From: Leucaena leucocephala
Taxonomy: Eukaryota > Streptophyta > Magnoliopsida > Fabales > Fabaceae
Direction: 5' to 3'
DNA: 64,000 nucleotides
NCBI GenBank assembly: GCA_037074615.1
Contig: CM073532.1
Location: 17,314,001 to 17,378,000 of the forward strand
Shown here: positions 9,648-20,734 of the stretch, one piece after another
Layout: every line of letters begins with the position of its first letter
How positions within the stretch are numbered: position 1 is the stretch's first letter
Made by a program: the position numbers and the translations under genes
Notes under the pieces: model-generated
What the model was told of the DNA's origin: nothing
What the model saw: the letters and a program-made list of their open reading frames with translations, nothing else
Database searches by the model: none

Positions 9648-11569
9648 TGAAGAGAATTGGAAGACACGCAGCGAAAATTAACTTTAAAATTTTTTTCCAT
9701 TCCCAGCCAGGATCTACCGAATTTGTTTAAGTCAAGGAGAAAGAAGTGTTACCTTCGGTATTCAAGCTGTGGTCGCGACCTCAGTGTCCACTAGTCGCGA
9801 CTCTTCACCTCTGGAGTTTTCAGTCGCGACCTCCTCAGCTTCTTGTCACGACCTGTCGCCTCTGGAGTTTGCAGTCGTGACCTAATCAGCTTCTAGTCGC
9901 GACCTGTTGTCTCTAGAGTTTGCAGTCGCAACTTTCTCTGCTTCTAGTCGCGACCAGTAGTCTCTTTTCGGATTTCTGACGTTCAGATGCCAATTTAGTC
10001 GCGACCTCTGTGTCAACTGGTCGCGACTTCGTCGTACCTGGTACTCTTTTCTCGATCGCAAGAAGTCGACAACTCAGATCGACTTCCTCTACCGGTATCC
10101 ACACGAACAACGTTCTAATCACGAACGACGTGCTAACGCTTCTTATCCCTTTAGGGCTTTCTCAAGATTCCGTCCTCACCTTCTCTATTTTGGCAGTTTC
10201 TTATCTGCAAACCTTTTGCACTCTCCTTACCCCTTTTTCTCACGTCTGTGTCGAACCCTAGCTCCTAATGTCAAATATATAGGATGTTATCGGGCTTCTA
10301 ATTGGGCCGAGCTTCAGAATTAATCTTATATTAATTCTGAAATTAATACAATATCATATATTGCATAATTTAATAAGAAACTAATTAAATAAATATGGTT
10401 TATATTAAATCCATCCCACAGATTTAATTCACCTATTTATTTAATTTAAATAAAGATAAGACCGAATTATATTTGATTTATTCTCATAAATAAAATTTGA
10501 GATATCTTATCAATTTGAATTTCAAATTCAAATAGATCATATCTATTTAAATTCAAATTCAAAAGTGATAGAGATTTAATTTATCCTTATAAATTAAATC
10601 TTACAAATATCTCTTATATTATATATAATATATATATACTAATTTATATATATAAAATATATATATCCACCCTAGATTATTCATTGAATCTAGACATCTC
10701 TTAGATTCAATGAATCTGGACATCATAACTCGCATTGGGTTGTTTTGTGTGCGACCCTGTAGGCCTATATGAAGTTGGCAGTGGGCCAGTTACTATACTG
10801 ACTCACAAGTCGTAAGCGGTCTCTAGCAAGGCATTACGACTACCCAAATCATATGAGGATCGATAAACGATGTAACCTTTCATATAACCATATCACGTCC
10901 CTTTTGTCACACGATATTTCGGTCATGGATGAGGCATGGAGAACGTCATCCTCCTGTTCCTGACCGTTACTTTCTCGATCCCGGAGTAGTCTGACTATAG
11001 AAATGGAACTACCCTTCCATTCCAGTATGGCTATACATTTCTCAGACTCACTCATCGAGGGGCCCAGTAATATCTCTCTACGAATGTGAGGGACAAATTC
11101 CATCTTGACCATTCATATTCCTCCGCATGAAAAACTACTGAGCCCAAACATAGCCTTTATGATGACTCGGTCAAAAGTGACTTTTGACTAGGTCAAAGCT
11201 GAGCGTTTGTCATGTAGGAATCCATGATGATCTCAGGTCAAAGGGCATAGTGACATGGCTTGTATATGAGAGAAGCTTATGACTTGACCCATGCAGCTCT
11301 CTCATGGCGGGTCAGTCCAACACCTTGTACTCTTACATGTGCCTATGACTTTGATTTATATCTATATATATCTTCAAAGTCATACTGGTCTTATTTCATC
11401 TCTGCTCCCGCATAGATGACCGACCAAGGACATTTAGGATAAGATCATGAGTTATCCAAGGATGGTCATCACAGTAAACATGCAAATAATGTGATAACAT
11501 AATTAAGAAATTCATAAATCAACGATATTCATAACATAATGATTGGCCCTTAGGGCACAATCTCCAACA
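9648..11569 (-). repeat. 5' LTR of element 1
   Basis: 1922-bp intact LTR, TG start at 11569 and CA end at 9648 in element sense. It holds the W-box cluster, the 13-bp stem-loop, AT-rich U3, a TATA box (AAATATATAG at 10273-10282 on the plus strand) and the TCGCGA array at about 9770-10030. Confidence 0.95.
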
Positions 11570-11574
11570 TAAAG

Positions 11575-14114
11575 AGCCCAAGCATGTTGATGGAAGTGAA
11601 TAGTAAAATGAGGATCCATTTAGAAGGTCCAAGAAGCATCAAGCATGGTCAAATATAGCATTAATTAGGATTCTATTTATTTTAATTAGTTTCCTATTTT
11701 GTATAGATTGCTTCAAGAAGGCAAAGACTTGCCTATTTTATTTTTCATCAATTAGTAGAGAGTCAAATAAGATCCTTCTCATTAATGATGGGATCCTTTT
11801 AGATTATGATCTATATTATTCTATCTTAACTAGTAAGTTATAGTATTCTAGAAGGTCATTTGAATTTTCTTATTTTTATTGTAATTTCACATGTATTTTT
11901 AGGTATTTTATTTACTTAGTGTTTTCAACTCTAATATCCTATTTTGGGCTTATGGCCTTAGGTTATCCATTAGGTTTAGTTAAGAGTCTTTTGTTTTATT
12001 ATAAATACATCAAGATGTACTCTTTTGAGATTTGGAGAGAATAATGGAATGAATAAGAACTTTGTTATTGGAGAATTTTAATTCTCTTAATACAGTCATA
12101 GTATTCTTGTTAGAATACTATGACTGTATCAAGAGATTGATCAACCTTGTAGTATTTTTATAGTTAGGGTTATAAGATATAGGTTCTCTTTTAAGATCAT
12201 ATCCCAATCATCCGACCTGTTTATAGTTACAAGAGATATGTTTTCTTGATGTCTCATTTAAATTTACCTTAAACTTATTTTATAGCCCATTTGTTCCCCC
12301 TTATATCAAAGTGGGAATAGATAATATAAGAAATTTAGTTTAAATATGGTTGTATATGTTTAACAAGTCTTTAATAGTTATGTTTCAAGTATTGACATAG
12401 CATCTTCAGCCCCTAATTTGGTGCCCCCTACCCTGCACAGATCGCATACGAGATATTGTATTTTCTATAAATATGAGATCACTATATTAGCAAGTTCCAG
12501 CCATACATGAACAAAACCACGAGGACTTGATATCCGACGGTAGAAAAATAGCGAGTCAAATGAAGCTCGCACCTAAAATCATAATGTAGACAAATGTATT
12601 TTCATACTAGTTGCTTATCCTTTGTTTCACTCGAATTACAATAAGCTGGTTGGGTTTCATCAATAAGGATTGATTTACACCAGAGGATTTGAGGAGGCTT
12701 TTCCACCAGCTTAGGAAAAAACGGAAGAATATGTCGCGCAACCAAATTGCATTAAGTACAATAACAAACATTAGGATTTTCTCCAAGTCTAAAAGGTGAC
12801 GGTATTGTTGTTTTCCCTTCATCCTTTAATGTTGATAGTGTCCCTAAGAACTAATAGTTCCATTGCGGACATATTATTGAATTCAATCACTAATAAAAGG
12901 TTATGTTTCTTTTTAATACACTCTAGCCATCTTCTTTAATTTTTTTATTATCTCTCTTACTTAATTATTGTTAGGGTATTATCAATGGGGATAATTTGAG
13001 AAAATATGAATAAATATAAAAATAAATATTATATTTAGGATTAAAATTAACTCTTTAATTGGGTCATATATTTAGGACTAGAGGGTAACATTTTTCAGTT
13101 TTGTTTACTTTTTGCTAAATAAAATTTATTTTAAATTGAGTATATTAATATTCCCGGCATGAATTAGCAAATAATTTTAAAATTAGGCCAAAAATAATTT
13201 TAAAGTAAAATTATTTATTTATACATTATGAAAGAAATAAATTTATAAAACAAAGCATGTGTTATAGCTTTTTAATTTGCATGGGTATGTATAACAACTC
13301 ATGGAATAAAATAAATTGATTTTTATTTATAAGTTCTAAATACTAAAAACATCCATGGGCACTAAGTAATAAAAAATATTTATTTATATTTTTATTATTA
13401 CAGTTATTTATTTATAATTGCTTATACAATTCTATTTTATACCTTCTAAATATTATTAAAATCATCAATTTAATATTTTCTCAATATTTAACTTATATTA
13501 ACTACTTTATGTTTAGATTAGAAGAAAATTAGAGAGAGAAAATACTATGAGAGAAAACTCTAATATTTTTTTAAAATTTTCTTCTTAATATTCTTTCTCT
13601 TAATTTTCTTCCTATTTTTCTCTCTATCAAAACGCGTGCATGAGTAAAATCTAGATAAAATCTTCTCTTTAGTAAAGCTTCTCGGTATTCCTCCTAAAAT
13701 AGTAAAAGCATGACTTTAGTATAGACAAGTGATTTTGCATGAGTCCCTTTTTTTTAAAAAAATAATCTTTACAAATGTCATTTTTTATTTTAGAAATAAA
13801 ATTATTGTAATTGAATATTGTTTTTCTCTATACCTGCTCAATTCCCCATTATATCATTATGAAAAATCAATTTTGTTTTTGTTAATATTGTACCAAGTCT
13901 TAATTGTTCTATATTAGTAATATATGTTATAAAATTGGTAGTTTATATTTATTTCAAATGGTAAAATTTGATATAATCACGGTTCTATCAAGCAATTCCA
14001 AATTGTACCTTCTTTGTAAAATTTGATCCAAACAAAGTATTATTATTATCGAACAATGCATCTCATCTGTGCAAGTCTTATACTTATTACAAGGATACTT
14101 TATGATCTGTACGA
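11575..14114. other. AT-rich intergenic, possible old LTR remnant
   Basis: No convincing coding sequence. Around 12000-12010 there is TATAAATAC followed by text like a transcribed leader, and near 12415 a TTTGGTGCCCC stretch that could be a degenerate primer-binding site, so 11575-12430 may be an old LTR remnant. An imperfect purine/pyrimidine inverted repeat spans roughly 13518-13626. The rest is plain AT-rich sequence. Confidence 0.3.
12083..12136. repeat. Perfect 18-bp hairpin
   Basis: ATACAGTCATAGTATTCT (12090-12107) is followed by a 4-nt loop TGTT and its exact reverse complement at 12112-12129. After one mismatch the stem extends by six more pairs (TCTCTT at 12083-12088 with AAGAGA at 12131-12136). 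There is no TSD or known family signature. Confidence 0.85.
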
Positions 14115-14773
14115 AAATATTATAAGTTAATATAATTTTTAGTCTTTTAATTTTATATTAATTTTGATTTTAATCCTTTAACATGAAATTTTGTTCTCTT
14201 AAATTTATATTTTTTGAGGCTACTAGTCCTGTAACATTAACGGTGTTAAATTTATCTAGATAACACTAACACCATTAAATATACTTATTTAGAGAGTTTG
14301 TTTATTTTGGTATAAAAAAAATTTTAAATAAATTCGATATTGATTCTCTACCAAAATCAGGACACATTCTTAGAGTTTAAAAAATATTTACAGAGAATTT
14401 ATAAAATCGTCTACCTATTTATTTAAAGAGTTTATTGTACAATATAAGTTGTTGATGTATATATTGACTTGGATATATTTTTTTTTAAAACAAAGGTTAA
14501 ACCCAATCCAAAACCCACACACTCATGTTTTTTTACCCCTCCTGGAGCTCACCCTTGCCTCCTCTTCATTAATTTCTCCGTCAACGGCAAGGGAGAGAGA
14601 TTGACTTTTGGGGTTTCAAGCCACGCTGAGCTCCACGATGAACTTGATATTATAGAGACTAAAACGATATAAATTGAAAGGATCAAAATCTCATATTTAA
14701 TAATTAAGAGACCAAAATTAAAATTATTATAAAATTAAATGACTAAAAATTATATTAACCTAAATATTTTAAA
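14115..14773. mobile_element. Terminal-inverted-repeat (MITE/foldback-like) element
   Basis: The ends are inverted copies: TTAATATAATTTTTAGTC at about 14133-14150 matches the reverse complement of the sequence at about 14738-14755, with similarity over roughly 80 bp each side. The interior (about 650 bp in total) has a more GC-rich stretch at 14500-14650 with no recognisable protein. No clear TSD was found, so the superfamily is open. Confidence 0.6.
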
Positions 14774-15266
14774 AGTTATTAAAAATTAGGCCGAAAGGTA
14801 GGTTTAAAAAAAAAAGAAAAATCTATATAAATTTAGCAAAATTGAAGAGAAGTTAATGTGTTATAATTATAATCACAACAAAAATTATAGACAAATATAC
14901 ACTCTTTCAATTAATGTTTATTTTCTTTATCATCCTGTGTATTACATGTGGCATTCTCTAACATCCTAAATTTTGAATTCTAGAACTTAGGAAGTCCCAT
15001 TAAGTTTAATTTGAGGCGAAAATAAGATTAAATTAGGCGAAAGTCACCTAGGGCTGGATCTTTCTGGAGCATCCTAATTCCACTTTTTCTTGCACGGTTC
15101 TAAAACTGGAGCATCCTAATATTCTTAAAATAAAGGAACATTTCAGGATTTAAGAGTATCACCTGCCAGTGGTGTTTTGTTCTATTTACAAAATTATGAT
15201 TTGCTTCTGCCTTTTTCAGCCAAAAATAGTCCATTTTATTAATATTTCAAAAATATATTACCCTCA
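14774..15266. other. Intergenic, nothing recognised
   Basis: AT-rich sequence without a coding signal or repeat that I can identify. Confidence 0.5.
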
Positions 15267-15560
15267 CTAATCAGTAAAGGAAATAAAAACAGAAACAAAA
15301 ACTAATACACGTCCTAAAACACGATAATGAAACAGAAAAAAAAAACAATTGCATAGGATACTAACACAATACAACAACACAATATCTAAATAAAACAAGA
15401 TCATAGAATTGCACTCCCAATCCTCCAGCCATAAAAGCTGACCTTTCTGGTTTTTCCCAGTAGTTATTGATACAGAGTAGTCACTCACCAACCTTAATGC
15501 ACTTGTTACACAGTCAGGTGCACCTCTTGATCCAACAGAAGGGAGAGATTTCTTCATCAC
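15267..15560 (-). CDS. Possible exon of unknown gene
   Basis: Minus-strand open frame of up to 97 codons. The first 55 or so residues (MKKSLPSVGSRGAPDC onward) have balanced, protein-like composition; the rest is hydrophobic and looks like translated non-coding AT-rich sequence. It may be a terminal exon of a gene that begins upstream on the minus strand, perhaps the one interrupted by the solo LTR at 16015. I do not recognise a family. Confidence 0.25.
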   Translation of the reverse strand: MMKKSLPSVGSRGAPDCVTSALRLVSDYSVSITTGKNQKGQLLWLEDWECNSMILFYLDIVLLYCVSILCNCFFFLFHYRVLGRVLVFVSVFISFTD

Positions 15561-16014
15561 AACTTAAGGATAGGGTCAAATTTAACACAATATTAATTGA
15601 AAAGCACACAACAGTTCTGTAAATATCAAATAACATCAAGGATAAATTTAGCATGTGCTTTGGGAAACATTAAAGTCCAAGAAATGGAGTGCCATTCCTC
15701 TTTTTGAGGTCAATAAAGCACATCCAATATAGGAGAATATACCAAGCTATAACAATAATTTAGCAGAAGTATAAAAGTAATAATTTTTTCGGACAACTTA
15801 GTATAATATAAATACATTAACTCAGTAATTTGGCAGATAGATAGATAATTACAAGGGTCCCTTTGACAGTCAGCTCTTAATTTAAGAGAAATAAATCATG
15901 ATCCAAGAGTTTGAACTGCAAAAAGAACTGTCATCTAAAATGTCAACTCTACATGAACAAAATATTCCAAAGCTTTCAACTTCCTACTCTGATTGGTCAA
16001 AGAAAAGGGCCACC
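15561..16014. other. Intergenic or intronic, host side
   Basis: No clear gene. On the minus strand 16014-15990 continues an open frame that begins beyond the solo LTR (see the entry at 17887), so part may be exon and the rest intron. Confidence 0.3.
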
Positions 16015-16887
16015 TGTTGGAAATTGTGCCCTAGGGGCCAATCATTGTATCATGTTATCATATTATTTGCATGTTTACTATGATAACAATCCTTGGATAA
16101 CTAGTGATTTTATCCTGAATGTCCCTGGTCGGTCATCTATGCGGGAGCAGAGATGAAATAAGACCAGTATGACTTTGAAGATATATAGAGATATAAATCA
16201 AAGTCATAAGCACATGTAAGAGTACAGGGTGTTGGATCGACCCGCTATGAGAGAGCTGCATGGGTCAAGTCATAAGCTTCTCTCATATACAAGCCATGTC
16301 ACTATGCCCTTTGACCTGAGATCATCATGGATTCCTACATGACAAGCGCTCAGCTTTGACCTAGTCAAAAGTCACTTTTGACCGAGTGATCATAAAGGCT
16401 ATGCTCGGGCTCAGTGGTTTTTCATGCGGAGGAATGTGAATGGTCAAGATGGAATTTGTCCCTCACATTCGTAGAGAGATATTACTGGGCCCCTCGATGA
16501 GTGAGTTTGAGAAATGTATGGCCATACTGGAATGGAAGGTAGTTCCATTTCTATATTCAGACTACTCAGGGATCGAGAAAGTAACGGTCAGGAATAGGAG
16601 GATGACGTTCTCCATGCCTCATCCTTGACCGAAATATCATGTGACAAAAGGGACGTGATATGGTTGTATGAAAGGTTACATCGTTTATCGATCCTCATAT
16701 GTTTTGGGTAGTCGTAATGCCTTGCTAGAGACCGCTTACGACTTGTGGGTCAGTATAGTAACTGGGCCACTGCCAACTTCATATGGGCCTACAGGGTCGC
16801 ACACAAAACAGCCCAATGCGAGCTATGATGTCCAGATTCATTGAATCTAAGAGATGTCTAGATTCAATGAATGATCTAGGGTGGATA

Positions 16888-16918
<31 letters not shown>

Positions 16919-17886
16919 AATTAGTTTATATATATATTATATATATAATATAAGATATATTTGTAAGATTTAATTTATAAGGATAAATTAAATCTCTATC
17001 ACTTTTGAATTTGAATTTAAATGGATATGATCTATTTGAATTTGAAATTCAAATTGATAAGATATCTCAAATTTGATTTATGAGAATAAATCAAATATAA
17101 TTCTGTCTTATCTTTATTTTAAATTAAATAAATAGGTGAATTAAATCTGTGGGACGGATTTAATATAAACCATATTTATTTAATCAGTTTCTTATTAAAT
17201 TATGCAATATATGATATTGTATTAATTCAGAATTAATATAAGATTAATTCTGAAGCCCGGCCCTATTAGAAGCCCGATAGCTTCCTATATATTTGACATT
17301 AGGAGCTAGGGTTCCACACACAATATAGATCTCTACACACACATTCAGACGTGAGAAGAGGGGGCAGGGAGAGTGCAAAAGGTTTGCACATAAGAAACTG
17401 CCGAGATAGAGATGGTGAGGACGGAATCTCTAGAAAGCCCTAGAGGGACAAGAGGCGCTAGCACGTCGTTCGCGATTGGAACGCTGTTCGTGTGGATACC
17501 GGTAGAGGAAGCCGATCTGAGCTGTCGACTTCTACGATACGACCAGACACGAAGCAAGGTCGCGACCAGAACACGCTGAGGTCGCGACCATACGGGCATC
17601 TGAACGTCAGAAATCCGAAAAGAAGAGGAAGGTCGCGACTTGAAGCTGACGAGGTCGCGACTACAAACTCCAGAGACGTCAGGTCGCGACGAGAAGCAGA
17701 GGGGGTCGCGACTAAAATGTTCCAGAGGCGAAGAGTCGCGACTAGTGGACACTGAGGTCGCGACCAAAGCTTGAAACCGAAGGTAACACTTCTTTCTCCT
17801 TGACTTAAACACATTCGGTAGATCCTGGCTGGGAATGGAAAAATTTTTAAAGTTAATTTCCGCTGCGTGTCTTCCAATTCCCTTCA
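16015..17886 (+). mobile_element. Family-1 solo LTR near the glycosylase gene
   Basis: 1872-bp LTR (TGTTGGAAATTG to CCCTTCA) with perfect TSD CCACC at 16010-16014 and 17887-17891. The W-box cluster, stem-loop, TATA region and TCGCGA array (about 17555-17765) are present. It lies about 270 bp beyond the stop codon of the minus-strand MBD4-like gene, in antisense orientation to it. Minus-strand open frames (17345-18082) run through its repeat array and are not genes. Confidence 0.95.
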
Positions 17887-18154
17887 CCACCATCGCTGTA
17901 TTCAAAAGGATCTGCAAGTCAACATCTTCAGCTTGTAATATAGACATGCACAAACAGCTAGTTAAACTGAAATAAGATTTAATCAAAGCATTCACAGGAA
18001 TTTGCAATAACAACTTCAGCTTGATCCAGCTATTGATATCAAACATTAGGATCAGTAAAAGTTGAGAGACAACTATTGACATTAAACATTAATCTTTACT
18101 GAAGTTTCATACCTCAAAATACCTGCAGGTGACTTCCAAAAATGCAAGCACTTC
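17887..18154 (-). other. 3' flank of glycosylase gene, possible split exon
   Basis: Immediately downstream of the MBD4-like stop codon. On the minus strand, 17934-17887 encodes EDVDLQILLNTAMV in frame. If the solo LTR and one TSD copy are removed the frame continues as ALFFDQSE before a stop or possible donor site. This may be an exon of a downstream or alternatively spliced transcript that the LTR has interrupted. Not recognised; low confidence. Confidence 0.3.
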
Positions 18155-19450
18155 TCAATTGTGTCTATGAATAAACCCCCAGTACTTAGCTAGCTTGGGA
18201 TCCAAAGGTATCACATCCTTCCATCTTCCTGTACAAAGTATTGCATATGCATCAGCTGCATACCTGATTGAAATAGAATCGCTGTCAGTCAAGATAGCCT
18301 CAACTAGATAAAACTGACTGAAATTATAATTAACTGACCAATAAAACAAAAATGCACATTCTAACTTACCTGCCAACGCCATATAACTGTGCCACATGAG
18401 TCCAAGTATCTTTCAAATAGTCTAATGAAAACCGTTTTAAGATCCTAGCCCTTATGTTCTGGAAACCAAGACTGCGGATCGCCTTTGTTATTTCATCAGC
18501 AGGGACTTGAGCACAAGTTTCTGCATCTGGGCATAACTTAAAAAGTTTTGGAATCACCGCTTTCACCTGCATTTGTAGAGTCTCACAAATCATTGGATCC
18601 ATTCAATCGAAATGTTTTATATATTGCTTCTAAAAACTGTCCTACAAAATCAATACGAAAATATGAAGACCATATTAAGATTCTAGAAAATTAAAAGATA
18701 AAAGGAGACACATAACAATATACCTGGTCTCCCGTAGCACGATTTAGAAGTATACATATCACCAAGACCTTCCAAGGGTCATGTGCATGCTCCTCTTGGA
18801 GTAAAGGAGGCTGATAGTGTGGAGGCTTCCAGGTGTTATCTGGAGTCTTCCTTCTATAGGCCTCCTTTTCCTTCTCACGCTTGGACAGAGGGGGTATGTC
18901 ACCTTTGTACTCGTAAGTAAATATGGACTGCGCCTCCATCATCCCGTTGTTATATTCCATTATTATTTGAGCACCCACTTTTCTCCATCTTACCAGTTTC
19001 AGATCACGAGGCTTCTCTTTGCTCTTTTTCTGTCCCACACCATTTTTCTTACCTACACCTTTGGAAAGGGGAGGTATGTTGGTTTTGGATTTGTGCAGGC
19101 CTCTACAGATAAAGGAGCAATTCATCATTTTCCTAAAAGTTCCGTTCAAAGAACACTATTAAAATTGGTGGAAGAAGAAAGCCTAACGACTTATTATCTT
19201 ACTTCTGTCGTTTCAGGGCCAAGATTTCTGAATATCTCAAGCCCCTTACACCGCCGATAGTGTGGAAGTTATCTCTACTTGGGCCACTACACAAAAAAGA
19301 GCATTGATTCTTCATTCATATTTCAAAAGAAAAATGCTAAAAAGTTGACAGCAGAGCAGAGAGAATATCCAGCTATACATACTTGAACTCAAAGCGTTTG
19401 AAGGGATTAGGGGTCTCTTCATAACGCTTTCTCTCATTAAAATCATTCAT
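18155..19450 (-). CDS. MBD4-like DNA glycosylase (HhH-GPD), five coding exons
   Basis: Base-excision-repair glycosylase of the MBD4 family, which removes T or U from G mismatches, a product of 5-methylcytosine deamination, in the nucleus. Exons by GT-AG sites, minus strand: 19450-19383, 19286-19203, 19102-18724, 18566-18370, 18263-18155. They join without a frame break into 278 residues. Exon 3 carries DPWKVLVICILLNRATGDQ; exon 4 ends in the helix-hairpin-helix LYGVGR, which continues in exon 5 as YAADAY. Exon 5 carries VIPLDPKLAKYW with the expected catalytic Asp. No methyl-CpG-binding domain is visible, as usual for plant members. The exon 3 acceptor is uncertain; one 18 or so nt upstream is also in phase. 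A start upstream is possible (see 19447-19599). It appears intact. Confidence 0.9.
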
Positions 19451-19599
19451 GATCTTCTTTTTTTTTTCAAACACTTATACACGTCAACGCACCCATCAGT
19501 AAATCTTATAACTATAGAACTTTGTTCCTCCGTAATCGATTCCACCCCTTTAAAGTCTGTACGAACATAACGCTCCATTTTCCTAACATCAGCATTCAT
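19447..19599 (-). other. Upstream frame that would join with a tract-length change
   Basis: A 50-codon minus-strand frame (ATG 19599-19597, start MNADVRKMERY) ends at a TGA overlapping the glycosylase ATG by ATGA. It runs into a 10-A tract (T10 on the plus strand, about 19458-19467); a tract of 8 or 11 would fuse it in frame with the glycosylase. It is either a genuine upstream ORF that lowers translation, or the true N-terminus with a homopolymer error or mutation. Confidence 0.5.
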
Positions 19600-20734
19600 A
19601 AAACCATGTTGGAAACTTAGAAGATGGAAACATTTTGACAAGGGAGGGGCAGAAAGGGTACCGAACGCGACTAATGCGTACCCGAGGAAGTCGATTGGAA
19701 GATTCTCGAAGCTTCTTCGATTGTCGACGATGGCTTCCTTCCGCAACGAGGGAGCGACTCCGCCCCTGTAATTGTGTCGTGAAAAGGGGAAAGTGAGGTT
19801 CAGCTGAAGATAAAAGATGGTCCGACCCAATTAAATGGCAAAATGGTCCTTTACATGACCAAAATTGTTCCCCTACGCCCGTTCCCCGCCTCCGAAAGGA
19901 AACGACGGCAACCTCTCTTATTTTTCATAAACTCCTCCAAAAATTTCAGACCGTTTGATTTTGATCTCTTTAAAGATGGTGGTAATAAATCTATTTGCAT
20001 TCAAGCTAAAATATGTGTGTAATTTTTTCAATTTATTTTTTGTATAATTAAAATTATTGACCTTTATAAATAATTGATTTTTAAATTGGTTTGGATTATG
20101 ATAAATTATAAATATTTTATTATAAAATATAATTAATTTAAATAAATCTAAGTACTTTTTACTGACTATAAGTTTATAGTAATTAATTAAGATATTCACA
20201 CTTTTAAAATATTTTTAAACTATTGAGCTTTATTTGACTTTTATATTTGAATATTTTTTTCACTTAAAATATTTTTTTTTTATTTTCTTAAATTTATATG
20301 AGATCACACGTTAAGAGTCTGATAATTAAGTAATATTATTTATACATCATAAAATTGTAATTTGTATAGGTTTATATTATATCTGTTGTTAAAAAATGAT
20401 TGGGGAAGGAATACCTTTAAACCCATTTTTTAATTAAATCCCAAAATAATTAAGAAAATTATTATAGGGTCCCATGTAAGAGAAATGACTGCTAAAAAGT
20501 TCGCTGAAATCTACAAATAAATAGGAAACACTAAGTGACATGTGGGTAAGAGAATCTAATTATGAATTTATCAAACAAACTATCTTATCGATTAGTTTAG
20601 TTATTAATACATACTCTGATAATTGTTAATGACAATCATAGGTAGTTTAGTTGTCAACGACAAATGTATAGTACATGTTGACGCTAGTTGTTAATATATG
20701 ACGTGATAGTTATTAGTAGGGTTAATGTGCAAAT
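19600..20734. other. Upstream region of glycosylase gene and AT-rich intergenic
   Basis: 19600-19900 is relatively GC-rich and likely holds the 5' UTR and promoter of the minus-strand gene; I see no clear TATA box. From 19915 on it is AT-rich without recognisable genes. From about 20717 it enters the tandem repeat in which the next solo LTR sits. Confidence 0.5.

Larger units (their letters stand above)
794..11569 (-). mobile_element. Family-1 Ty1/copia element, complete but decayed
   Basis: Complete element on the minus strand with a perfect 5-bp TSD TAAAG at 789-793 and 11570-11574. Order in element sense: 5' LTR (9648-11569), tRNA-Met primer site, leader of about 1 kb, gag-protease-integrase-RT-RNase H (8595-4620), polypurine tract, 3' LTR (4605-794). 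The domain order with integrase before RT makes it Ty1/copia. The 3' LTR is split by a plus-strand solo LTR of the same family with its own TSD. Early nonsense codons and frameshifts mean it cannot encode an intact polyprotein. A sister copy occupies 41874-64000 on the plus strand. Confidence 0.95.

Noticed and set aside
12607..12822. 71-codon minus-strand frame
   Set aside because: No homology recognised, in AT-rich sequence, no supporting splice or neighbouring exon.
19918..20199. 93-codon minus-strand frame upstream of the glycosylase gene
   Set aside because: Extremely Asn/Lys/Ile/Phe-rich, as expected from AT-rich sequence. No splice context or domain.
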